NCBI GenBank assembly: GCA_042867185.1
Contig: JBHZQV010000022.1
Location: forward strand, 10,935 to 74,934
Length of the DNA stretch: 64,000 nucleotides
Reading direction: 5' to 3'
Source of the DNA: Xylophilus sp042867185
GTDB taxonomy: Bacteria; Pseudomonadota; Gammaproteobacteria; Burkholderiales; Burkholderiaceae_C
The translations under genes were made by a program, and so were the position numbers. The notes under the pieces were generated by a model, which was not told the DNA's origin, did no database searches, and saw only the letters and a list, made by a program, of their open reading frames with translations. This document shows, one piece after another, positions 27,001-34,257 of this stretch; position 1 is the stretch's first letter, and every line of letters starts with the position of its first letter.

Positions 27001-27351
27001 AGGGGCAGCCCAGTCCACCAGCCGCACGAAATCGCCCCGGGTTTCGCCGTCCTGCTGGTACTGCACCGGCACTCCGCCCACCAGCAGCTTGTGGAAAGCG
27101 CGGTTGGCCTGCAGCAGCGACGCAATGCCCAGATCAGCGGCCTGTTTGAACGCGTCCTCCCGCGCCGCCAACGGCACGCCAGGGTTGAGCCGGGCCACGG
27201 CTTCGCGCAGGCGGTGGGGCAGCAGCACCTGGCGGTAGTCGGCCCGCTCGGGCGTGGCGCCATCCTGGGCAATGTCCGGGCCGTGCCGGTGGGTGTAGCC
27301 CACGTCGTGAAGCCAGGCCAGCGTTTCGCGTTCGAGTTGGTCTTCGGTCAT
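24091..27351 (-). CDS. hsdR: Type I restriction enzyme, R subunit
   Basis: 1086 residues. The N-terminal endonuclease domain has PDIVLFVNGLPLVLLELKNP (PD...ExK-type). The SF2 translocase carries motif I HTQGSGKSIT, motif II ADEAHRTQYG, motif III FTGTPVS and later motifs (TGFDAPCVHTLYVDKP, QAIARVNRVF), with a C-terminal helical region. It cuts unmodified DNA after translocation, with HsdM and HsdS. Between motifs II and III there are about 60 extra residues (LDGHSPAATKSLVTSD...) whose DNA resembles repeat family B. G+C is lower than the surroundings, suggesting transfer. DUF3800 lies between it and hsdS. Confidence 0.93.
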   Translation of the reverse strand: MTEDQLERETLAWLHDVGYTHRHGPDIAQDGATPERADYRQVLLPHRLREAVARLNPGVPLAAREDAFKQAADLGIASLLQANRAFHKLLVGGVPVQYQQDGETRGDFVRLVDWAAPEKNEWWAVSQFTIKGPHKTRRPDIVLFVNGLPLVLLELKNPADGNASIWKAYHQIQTYKEQIADVFQYNELLVISDGTEALMGSLSADADRFMAWRTIDGVALDPLGPFEDLQTLVRGVLAPAYLLDYLRYFVLFEDDGQLVKKIAGYHQFHAVRAAIAEVVAASRPGGSRKGGVVWHTQGSGKSITMTCFAARVMQEPAMENPTIVVITDRNDLDGQLFGVFSLAQDLLREQPAQVQTRSDLRAKLAHRPSGGIVFATIQKFMPGEDEDTFPVLSERSNIVVLADEAHRTQYGFKATLKTRQRGFDPDRTLGLDGHSPAATKSLVTSDAGSSALPADFEPPAYNLRRGVTPDAGLQSTWQAGHAQHLRDALPNATFVGFTGTPVSSADHNTRAVFGEYIHVYDMQQAKEDGATVAIYYESRLAKLRLRQEDLPTIDDEVDELAEDEEEGTQARLKSRWAALEKIVGASPRVASVAADLVAHFEERSTAQTGKAMVVAMGREICVHLYDEIVRLRPDWHDPDPEKGAIKIVMTGTASDKLLLRPHIYDGKVKKRLEKRFKDPADPLRIVIVRDMWLTGFDAPCVHTLYVDKPMKGHNLMQAIARVNRVFKGKQGGLVVDYIGIGNELKAAMKEYTASKGRGTPTVDAHEAYSVLMEKLHVLQTLLHGCDYGDFLTGGHSALARAANHVLGLRPEGGKDGKRRFADTALALTQAFSLCCTLDEAKEVREEVAFMQAVKVLLTKRELTAKKRTDEQRDEAIRQIISNAVVSDQVVDIFDAVGLDKPNIGLLDDGFLAQVKNLPERNLAVELLERLLEGEIKSRFGSNVVQEKKFSDLLGNVIKRYQNRSIETAQVMEELVDMARKFRDAAGRGEQLGLSDDEMRFYDALAVNESAARELTDETLKKIAHELTENLRQNLSVDWSERESVRAKLRLMVKRILRKYKYPPDASDAAVELVLQQAQKLGEAWVA
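25930..26075 (+). repeat. Repeat-like insertion within hsdR
   Basis: CTTTTCGTAGCTGCTGGCGAATGCCCGTCGAGCC at about 26033-26065 (given here in parts: TTTTCGTAGCTGCTGGCG, then TGCCCGTCGAGCC) has the GTAGCTG/stem layout of family B. CCTGCGTCCGGCGTC at about 25935 recalls the other arm. The segment encodes residues absent from typical HsdR proteins. Match quality is moderate. Confidence 0.4.
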
Positions 27352-27421
27352 GGCTCGCTCTCGTTCTTCTCGGGCTCAAACTCTCTAGGCAGCGATGCAA
27401 GCGTTAGGCTAGACTCGCGGC

Positions 27422-28327
27422 CTAAGTGGATTGGGGGTTCCTGGTCGGCGCTACAGCCTCGGTGGGTTCACCGGGGCTTTTCGCTTTCTGGGGCGGATAG
27501 ATCACCAGACCGATGTCCTCGAACCCCGCGCCTGCGCCAGCACGGCCGCCATCGCACAAGAACTTTTTCTTCAGCAGTTCGAATGCCTGGTTCGGCTGGG
27601 CAGGGCGAAGGTAGTGCAGGCCCACGGGGCGGGCCACCAGGTCTGCCAGCTGCAGGCCCGCCAGGTTGGTTTTCTTGTCGGCAAACACTACGTCGAACGG
27701 CAACACCCGGTTGCCCGGGTTGTCGCCATCGCAGATGCGGCGAAATTCCAGCTCCAGCTCGGCATCTTCCTTTTTGCCCCGGCACTCCACGACCACATGG
27801 GTCTTCACCGCGTCTTGCCCCTTCTCGGCCAGAAAGCTGCGCAGTGCCTCCAGCCCCATGCCCAGCGCAATGTGATACGGGTTGCTGGCAGCCCCCGCAG
27901 CACGGTTCACGCGGGCCTTGTCCACCACGCAGGCAACCAGGATGAAGTTGCTGGCCTCCATGATGGAGGTCAGCCCTGCCATGAATGCATCACGCGTGGG
28001 ACGGTGGGCCAGGAAGGCGAAGTCGCCCTTCTGCTTGCGAATCTCGTTCTCGTGCAGCACCACGCTGTCGTGGCCGAAGTAGTTGAACTTGAGCTTCTCC
28101 ACCGCAGGCACGATCTTTTCTGCATAGTGCCGCTTGTGAAAAATGCACAGCGCCAGCACGAATACCGGGTAGTCCTTGTCGATGCTGGCCAGGGAGTGGT
28201 CTCCGCTTTCGTCCACATACACCACGTAGTCGCTGAACCGGCGGGCAGCAGGCTCCTGCGGTGCGTATTCCACCGGCGTGGGTTCAACCGACTCGAAAAG
28301 CGCGTATTGCGTTCCGGAAGATGGCAT
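27422..28327 (-). CDS. DUF3800 domain protein in the restriction island
   Basis: 301 residues, cytoplasmic. It opens its domain with YVVYVDESGDHSLAS, the DES motif of DUF3800, an RNase H-like fold family with conserved acidic residues. It continues with VVLHENEIRKQKGDF and ends the domain with NLAGLQLADLVARPVG, also typical. DUF3800 genes often accompany restriction-modification and other defence genes; a nuclease role is predicted but unproven. It lies between hsdS and hsdR in the same direction, so it is probably a cargo or accessory gene of the island. Confidence 0.85.
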   Translation of the reverse strand: MPSSGTQYALFESVEPTPVEYAPQEPAARRFSDYVVYVDESGDHSLASIDKDYPVFVLALCIFHKRHYAEKIVPAVEKLKFNYFGHDSVVLHENEIRKQKGDFAFLAHRPTRDAFMAGLTSIMEASNFILVACVVDKARVNRAAGAASNPYHIALGMGLEALRSFLAEKGQDAVKTHVVVECRGKKEDAELELEFRRICDGDNPGNRVLPFDVVFADKKTNLAGLQLADLVARPVGLHYLRPAQPNQAFELLKKKFLCDGGRAGAGAGFEDIGLVIYPPQKAKSPGEPTEAVAPTRNPQST

Positions 28328-28410
28328 GGTTCGGGATGGGTGAGGTTTACGTGCCCGAAGGGCGTGTGGCCCTTGTACGGCGTGCGTAGCCAGCTAATAA
28401 AACAGAGCGG

Positions 28411-29736
28411 TCATGCTTGCAGCGAATCGCCGCGCGCGATTTCGGTAGCGACTCGGGCTTGGGACAGGCGCAGCTGGCCGGAGACCAAGCGGGGGAGTAA
28501 GGTGTCGCGGAGAGTGGAGAGGGTTTGGGCGTTGCGCTCGTTAGCAGCGACACGCTGTTTCAACGGTCGCACAAGTTCATCAAAGCCAGTCACTACCTCT
28601 ATGGGTGGCACAACGATAGGCAGGCTCGCAAGCTTCGCTCGTCCAAGTTCTGTCTGCCCAGTAGAGCCCTCTCCCATCGCTTCAATTTCAGGCTGCTTGC
28701 GGGCGATAAATTCACCGAGGTAGGGCCAACTTAAATCCTTCCCTGCACGGACCACAGTGACGTGCGAGTCAACGATGATCGGTTCTGGCAGATACAAAAC
28801 TTGTGAAACTCGACCCAATGTGCCGACACCTGTCGAATTCACCAGCACATCGCCTACTGCTAGTTCTCGACCCTGGATTTTGCGCTGTGAGGCGTCATGC
28901 CGACGACCCTTGGAGAAGTCAACCGAAAAGTCTCGAATGCACTTTTGGTTTAGAACTAAGACGCCTCCAGTTTCAAGGTACTTTGGTGACAAGCCGCGAT
29001 TCAGATAGCTACACACTGAGCCCAGTGTTTCAGCACGCCACTCTCTCGGCACCTGTCCCCACTCCGAAGTTTCAAACCCATCGGGAAACAGCGCTGCGGT
29101 GGCCTCGTCCATGCCTTCGGGCGTGCGCCCTTCCATCTTGGCGCGCACGGGGTCGAAATCGACGAACCAGGATTTGAACAGCGCCTGGGCGATGGCTTCG
29201 AGGGTGGCGTTGGTTTGGCGCAGGAGGGTAATGCGGTCGTCGAGTGTTGCCAACAAGCCTGCTGTCTCCCTGCGTTCGTCGGGCGGCGGAAACGCGAACT
29301 CATATGCGGCAATCGACCGCCATGAAACTCGCTGTCGGCCAGATGTGCCTTCCATAAGACTAATCGCATAATCTCGAAACGCTGGCTCGCGACAAAGGTA
29401 GTAGATGTAATCATGGTCTGCCGGGTCTTTGCCGCATAGAACAATGAATTCCGTTGAACCTTCGGCAATGGCGTCCCCGTCTAGGCAGCGAACCTGTGCT
29501 GTTTTTCCGTTTTCAAGGCAGGGCGTTATTCGCGCGAGCAGTGTGTCACCGTTTTTAAAGTGGGCACCAGCGCCTTTTGCCTCACGAACAACCACATCGT
29601 CTACTCCGATGTCTCGTGAAAATTGAGGCAGCGCTGCCATGTCCACAAAGGAAACAGCGCTCCCTTTGCGTACCTTGCGCGTCGGATTTAAATCAGCAAT
29701 TTGGTCAAGTCTTTGGATCTGCCACTCAGAACTCAT
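28411..29736 (-). CDS. hsdS: Type I restriction-modification specificity subunit
   Basis: 441 residues. Two target-recognition domains, each followed by a conserved helical spacer: first LLATLDDRITLLRQTNATLEAIAQALFKSWFVDFDP region (about 185-220), second ending LKQRVAANERNAQTLSTLRDTLLPRLVSGQLRL region. TRD1 runs from about residue 5 to 180, TRD2 from about 230 to 390. It fixes the two half-sites recognised by the methylase and restriction complex. ATG 29736 overlaps the hsdM stop by 11 nt. The DNA is distinctly A+T-richer than the rest of the window, as usual for exchanged specificity genes. Confidence 0.92.
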   Translation of the reverse strand: MSSEWQIQRLDQIADLNPTRKVRKGSAVSFVDMAALPQFSRDIGVDDVVVREAKGAGAHFKNGDTLLARITPCLENGKTAQVRCLDGDAIAEGSTEFIVLCGKDPADHDYIYYLCREPAFRDYAISLMEGTSGRQRVSWRSIAAYEFAFPPPDERRETAGLLATLDDRITLLRQTNATLEAIAQALFKSWFVDFDPVRAKMEGRTPEGMDEATAALFPDGFETSEWGQVPREWRAETLGSVCSYLNRGLSPKYLETGGVLVLNQKCIRDFSVDFSKGRRHDASQRKIQGRELAVGDVLVNSTGVGTLGRVSQVLYLPEPIIVDSHVTVVRAGKDLSWPYLGEFIARKQPEIEAMGEGSTGQTELGRAKLASLPIVVPPIEVVTGFDELVRPLKQRVAANERNAQTLSTLRDTLLPRLVSGQLRLSQARVATEIARGDSLQA

Positions 29737-31276
29737 ACCCCAGCCCCCCCAACTTCGCCCGAATCACCGCATCAAGCTCCGCGCCTTTAGCCATCTGCTC
29801 GCCCAGCTTCTCGGTGAGCTTGAGCATCTTCTCGGCAAAGGCTTCGTCATCGTCTCCCACCTCTTCCGCGCCCACGTAGCGGCCGGGCGTCAGCACATGC
29901 CCGTGCAGGGCGATCTCGGCCAGGGGCACGCTGCGGCAGAAGCCTTTCACATCCTCATAGCCGCCTGCACCCGGCTCGCCGCGCCAGGCGGCCACCACGG
30001 CTTCGATGCGGGCAATGGTTGCGTCCGTCAGCTCCGCCTGCACGCGGCTGATCATGCGGCCCAGCTTGCGGGCGTCGATGAACAGCACCTCGCCCTTGCG
30101 CGCCTTTCGCTTGGCCAGGAACCACAGGCAGGCGGGGATCTGGGTGTTGAAGAACAGCTGGCCGGGCAAGGCCACCATGATTTCGACCACGTCGGCATCG
30201 ACCATGGCGGCGCGGATCACGCCCTCGTTGTTCTGGCTGCTGCTCATGCTGCCGTTGGCCAGTACGATGCCGGCGCGTCCGCTAGGGCGCAGGTGGTGCA
30301 GCATGTGCTGCAGCCACGCGTAGTTGGCGTTGCCGCGGGGTGGGTCGCCATATTCCCAGCGCGGGTCGCCTTCCAGGCTGCCGTGCCACCAGTCGCTGAC
30401 GTTGAAGGGCGGATTGGCCAAAATGAAATCGGCCCGCAGGTCGGGGTGCTGGTTGCGGGTGAAGGTGTCGTCGGGCTCGCGGCCCAGGTTGTAGTCGATG
30501 CCGCGGATGGCCAGGTTCATCGCGGCCAGGCGCCAGGTGGTGGGGTTGGCCTCCTGGCCGTAGATGCTCACGTCGCCCAGCTTGCCGCCGTGGGCCCCGA
30601 TGAACTTCTCGGACTGCACGAACATGCCGCCGCTGCCGCAGCAGGGGTCGTACACCTTGCCCTCGTGCGGGGCCAGGATGGCAACCAGGGTTTTGACGAT
30701 GCTGGCGGGCGTGTAGAACTGCCCGCCCCGCTTGCCTTCGGCGCTGGCGAACATGCCCAGGAAGTATTCGTACACCTCGCCCAGCACGTCGCGGGCCTCC
30801 GCCGGGTCGTCGCCGAAGCCGATGGTGGAGACCAGGTCGACCAGCTCGCCCAGCTTGCCGTCGGGCAGTTGCGCGCGGGCGTAGCGCTTGTCCAGGATGC
30901 CTTTGAGCTTGGGGTTCTCGACCTCGATGTGGGTCAGGGCGTCGTCGATGCGCTTGCCGATGTCGGGCTGCTTGGCGGCATTGCGCAGGGCCTCCCACCG
31001 CGCGCCTTCGGGCACCCAGAAGACGTTGGCCTCTTTGTAGTAGTCGCGGTCTTCCAGCTCGGCTTCGATGTCGGCGGGGTCAGCGTCGCCGTAGAAGTAC
31101 TCGTCGTCGGGGTTGGTGAGGCGGGCGGTCAGCTCGACACGGCGGGCGGAAAAGGTGTCGGAGACGTATTTGACGAAGATGAGGCCGAGCACCAGGTGCT
31201 TGTATTCGGCGGCGTCCATGTTGGCGCGCAGCTTGTCTGCGGTGGCCCAGAGTGTCTTGCGGATGTCGGCGATCAC
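29726..31276 (-). CDS. hsdM: Type I restriction-modification methyltransferase subunit
   Basis: 516 residues. N-terminal HsdM_N (TLWATADKLRANMDAAEYKH), AdoMet motif DPCCGSGGMFVQSEKF and catalytic NPPF (ILANPPFNVSDWW) of N6-adenine methylases; the C-terminal helices bind HsdS. GTG 31276 is the first standard start codon. However, the open frame continues upstream through FYKAIDLLKSV, which reads like the usual HsdM beginning, and reaches a TAA without any ATG. The start is therefore uncertain, or has been altered at the island edge. No Shine-Dalgarno sequence precedes the GTG. Confidence 0.9.
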   Translation of the reverse strand: MIADIRKTLWATADKLRANMDAAEYKHLVLGLIFVKYVSDTFSARRVELTARLTNPDDEYFYGDADPADIEAELEDRDYYKEANVFWVPEGARWEALRNAAKQPDIGKRIDDALTHIEVENPKLKGILDKRYARAQLPDGKLGELVDLVSTIGFGDDPAEARDVLGEVYEYFLGMFASAEGKRGGQFYTPASIVKTLVAILAPHEGKVYDPCCGSGGMFVQSEKFIGAHGGKLGDVSIYGQEANPTTWRLAAMNLAIRGIDYNLGREPDDTFTRNQHPDLRADFILANPPFNVSDWWHGSLEGDPRWEYGDPPRGNANYAWLQHMLHHLRPSGRAGIVLANGSMSSSQNNEGVIRAAMVDADVVEIMVALPGQLFFNTQIPACLWFLAKRKARKGEVLFIDARKLGRMISRVQAELTDATIARIEAVVAAWRGEPGAGGYEDVKGFCRSVPLAEIALHGHVLTPGRYVGAEEVGDDDEAFAEKMLKLTEKLGEQMAKGAELDAVIRAKLGGLGYEF

Positions 31277-31439
31277 GGATTTCAGGAGGTCGATGGCTTT
31301 GTAGAAAAGGACAGGCTTGCTATTGCCAACGTGCGTCTGAGCTTACCTGTGGATAGCCGCTTCCTAAAAGATCTGGGCAATAGTTCGAACTTGTGATCCA
31401 TGCCAAACCAAGCCGTGCTCCATCCTTCAGACTCCCACC

Positions 31440-31688
31440 ATGGACCCGCTCGACACCCTCACCGCCCTGGGCATCGAACTGCCCACGCCCGCCTACATCG
31501 TCGGCGCCATCGTCTTCGGGCTGGTCGGCCTGTGGGCGTGGCGGCGCGGGCGGCGGGAGGGGCGCCGCGCGTCGACGTGGATCGGGGTGGCGCTGATGTT
31601 CTACCCCTATGCGGTGTCGCGCACCTGGCTGCTGTACGCGGTGGGCGCGGCGCTCTGCGCGGGGCTGTGGTGGGACGCGACGGCCTAG
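31440..31688 (+). CDS. Small two-helix membrane protein
   Basis: 82 residues, MDPLDTLTALGIELPTPAYI start, TM helix about residues 18-34 (YIVGAIVFGLVGLWAW), a basic loop RRGRREGRR, then two short hydrophobic stretches (STWIGVALMFYPYAV, LLYAVGAALCAGLWW). I know no function; similar small proteins occur widely in Comamonadaceae. It is the only rightward gene between the restriction island and the polygalacturonase, so it marks the chromosomal side of the island boundary. Confidence 0.7.
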   Translation: MDPLDTLTALGIELPTPAYIVGAIVFGLVGLWAWRRGRREGRRASTWIGVALMFYPYAVSRTWLLYAVGAALCAGLWWDATA

Positions 31689-31728
31689 CCGGCGGCCGCC
31701 CTGGCGACCCGGCAGGCGGCAGGCGTTG

Positions 31729-33726
31729 TCAGCGGGTGTCGTCGAGCGTCGTGTTGTAGACCGTGCCGGCGATCTTCACGTTCTGCAGCACGATGCCCTG
31801 CACGTTGTAGGCGTAGAGCGGGCCGGGCACCGTGCCGCTGGCGGGGCCGGCCGCGGAGGGCGTGCCGAAATCGCAGTCGGAGATCGTCACGCCCGAGATG
31901 GCGGGCACCGCGGGCACCGGCTGCGGGCCGTTGTAGTCCTGCTTGACCGGGCCCTGGGCCACGATCGCCTGGAAGCACGAGGCGGTGGTGCCGCCCAGGG
32001 TGACGTCGGCGGCCCGGACACGCGAGATGAAGATGTTCTGCACCGTGGCGGGCCGGGTGCGGATCGCGTCCTTGGCGGGCTGGTAGTCGCAGTCGAAGGT
32101 GATGATGCCGCCATGCGACGCCGACGGATTGGCCGCGGCCGCCGTGACCACGCCCAGCGGCACGCTGGTGTTGACCGGGCTGCCCGCCAGCAGCGAGGCG
32201 CCGTAGCCCTGCGGCGTCACGCTCACGCCGTTGGCGAGCGTGACGTTGTCCACGTAGAGGTCGCGCACGAAGCCGCCGCGGTTCATGTTGGTCTTGATCC
32301 GGATCGCGATGTTGAGCGCATCGGTGGCCCAGTAGATGTTGCGCATCTCCAGGTTGCGGGCATACACCTTCTGGATGCCGGCGCCCATCTCGCTGCCGAG
32401 GGTCAGGCCGCCGTGGCCGCTCTGCATGACGCAGTTCTGGATCACGTGGTTCTGCGCCGGGCCGTACTGCACGTCGAGGTTCTTGCCCGACTTGATCGCG
32501 ATGCAGTCGTCGCCGGTGTTGAACTCGACGTTCTCGCACAGCACCATGTCGCAGGCGTCGGGGTCGAAGCCGTCGTTGTTCGGGCCGGTGCTGTCGGCCA
32601 GCACGCCGCGCATCACCACGTTGCGGCAGGCGACCGGATGGTGCTGCCAGAAGGGCGCGTTGTGGGTCTGGTAGTTCTCCATCAGCACGTCGGTGCAGTT
32701 GATGAAGCTGACCATGCAGGGCCGCAGGAAATGGCCCAGGCCGAAGATGCGCTGCTCGATCGGCACGCCCGCCTCCGACAGGCAGGGCAGGTAGTTCTGG
32801 TCCTGCTGCCAGGGCGTGACCGGGTGGGTCAGCAGTGCGTAGAGCGCGCCGGAGATGCCCGGCACCTTGGTCCGCAGGTCGAGGTTGAGCGGATTGACGG
32901 AGGCCGCCGACGGCGTGGTGGCCGCGTTGACGAAGCCGTACTGGCCGGTGTTGCCCTTGTAGGTCCACCAGCAGGTGGCGGTGTTGCCGCTGCCGGCGAA
33001 GGGCGTCATCGCCTGCCCGTTGAGGACCGACGTGCTGTCGGTGCCGGTGATGGCGATATGCGACTGGTTGCGGGCGTAGACCGGCGAGCCGAAGTTCAGG
33101 CAGTCGTTGGCCTGCCAGCGGCTGTAGTAGAGCTTGCCGTTGGCACCGCAATCGACCGGGCCGTCCTTGGCGTAGTCGGCCGGATGCGGGCTGAAGTAGA
33201 TCCGGCAGTCGGCGCTCAGGTGGAAATGGACGTCGCTCAGCAACACGATCGGGCCCGCGCAGTACCAGTTGCCTTGCGGTACGACGACACGGCCGCCGCC
33301 GGCCGCGTTGCAGGCCTGTATGGCGGCCAGGAAGGCCGGCCGCGCGTCGAAGGCGCCGGGCGCGTGGGTCTTGTCGGAGCCGGCACTGGCGGGCGACAGC
33401 GCCGCGTCGGTGTATGGGTTGGGCGACGCCACCACCGCGCAGGGCCGGGCGCCGAAATCGGTCACCACGAAGTCGCGCGCCGGGAACGACGCCTGCGACA
33501 CCGACTGCAGCGCGTCGGCGATGCGGGTCGCGGTACCGAACAGGCCCCAAATGGGATCGCCGACACCGCCGCTGCCGGAGCCGCCGTCGCCGCCCCCGCC
33601 GCAGCCTGCGAGACCGCCGAGCAGCGTGCTGCCGGCCAGGGTTCCGGCACCCAGCAGGAAGCTGCGGCGGTCGGCGTGCACGCCGGCGGCATCGGCCACG
33701 GCGGTGCGGAGAAAGTGCTTTTCCAA
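31729..33726 (-). CDS. GH28 polygalacturonase-like protein, Tat-exported
   Basis: 665 residues if the TTG at 33726 is the start; AAGGAG lies 6 nt upstream, and no better start fits the leader. N-terminus DRRSFLLGAGTLAGS...GGLAGCGGG is a twin-arginine leader with a lipobox. A Pro/Gly linker is followed by a right-handed beta-helix of family GH28 with all four signature motifs: NNDGFDPDACD, NTGDDCIAIKSG, GHGGLTLGSE and RIKTN. It should hydrolyse pectin-type galacturonans, possibly surface-anchored. It points to life on plant material. It separates the restriction island from the DUF350/DUF4178 genes. Confidence 0.88.
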   Translation of the reverse strand: MEKHFLRTAVADAAGVHADRRSFLLGAGTLAGSTLLGGLAGCGGGGDGGSGSGGVGDPIWGLFGTATRIADALQSVSQASFPARDFVVTDFGARPCAVVASPNPYTDAALSPASAGSDKTHAPGAFDARPAFLAAIQACNAAGGGRVVVPQGNWYCAGPIVLLSDVHFHLSADCRIYFSPHPADYAKDGPVDCGANGKLYYSRWQANDCLNFGSPVYARNQSHIAITGTDSTSVLNGQAMTPFAGSGNTATCWWTYKGNTGQYGFVNAATTPSAASVNPLNLDLRTKVPGISGALYALLTHPVTPWQQDQNYLPCLSEAGVPIEQRIFGLGHFLRPCMVSFINCTDVLMENYQTHNAPFWQHHPVACRNVVMRGVLADSTGPNNDGFDPDACDMVLCENVEFNTGDDCIAIKSGKNLDVQYGPAQNHVIQNCVMQSGHGGLTLGSEMGAGIQKVYARNLEMRNIYWATDALNIAIRIKTNMNRGGFVRDLYVDNVTLANGVSVTPQGYGASLLAGSPVNTSVPLGVVTAAAANPSASHGGIITFDCDYQPAKDAIRTRPATVQNIFISRVRAADVTLGGTTASCFQAIVAQGPVKQDYNGPQPVPAVPAISGVTISDCDFGTPSAAGPASGTVPGPLYAYNVQGIVLQNVKIAGTVYNTTLDDTR

Positions 33727-33965
33727 GGCTGTCTCCTTCTGCGGACGGGTCCGCTGCGTTAGGAGTTGTAGGACGACACAGACACTATCACGCATTGAAA
33801 GAGGCCGAATCCCCCTCGTTTACCCTCGGTTTCGCGCGCTTTTGATCGCAGATTTTCATCCCTGCGAAAAGGTTGTATGACAACCAAAGCCGCATGCGGT
33901 GTCGCGCGCCACAGTGCACTGCGCCGCATTTCCGCACCGACGGCAGGACCGCACCCTCCCCGGGG

Positions 33966-34190
33966 TCACCCGTGGATCGCCGCCGCCACGATCAGCGAGA
34001 TGCCGAGGCACATCGCCGCCACCACCATGCCGAGCGCCATGTTCTGCTTCTCGACGATCTCGGCCCACAGGTCGACCGGGGTGATCTTGTCGATGATCAG
34101 AAAGCACACCCAGAACACCACCACGCCGACCAGCGCGAAGAGGATGGAGCCGACGAAAGCGGCGGGTCTGAACCATTCGATGAAGTGCAT
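33966..34190 (-). CDS. DUF350 (YjfL-like) membrane protein
   Basis: 74 residues, MHFIEWFRPAAFVGSI start, two TM helices (FVGSILFALVGVVVFWVCF and MVVAAMCLGISLIVAA) around a short loop KITPVDLWAEIVEKQN, exactly the size and shape of DUF350/YjfL proteins. These occur in clusters with DUF4178, SPFH or PspA-like and aminopropyltransferase genes. It lies 67 bp after the DUF4178 stop in the same direction. The molecular role is unknown; a membrane-stress function is inferred. Confidence 0.82.
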   Translation of the reverse strand: MHFIEWFRPAAFVGSILFALVGVVVFWVCFLIIDKITPVDLWAEIVEKQNMALGMVVAAMCLGISLIVAAAIHG

Positions 34191-34257
34191 GAAAAGCCTC
34201 CGTGGGAAACGCGTTGGATGGTGAAAAGGCGGTGGCGGGGCCGTGCGGTGGCACCGG

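Noticed and set aside
24073..27945. A 1290-codon open frame on the + strand
   Set aside because: It is the antisense of hsdR and DUF3800, with no domain-like composition; the leftward frames carry clear motifs.
33727..33965. Possible PIP box before the polygalacturonase (TTCG near 33865)
   Set aside because: The second half-site after 16 nt reads CGAT rather than TTCG, and no -10 fits at the right distance.
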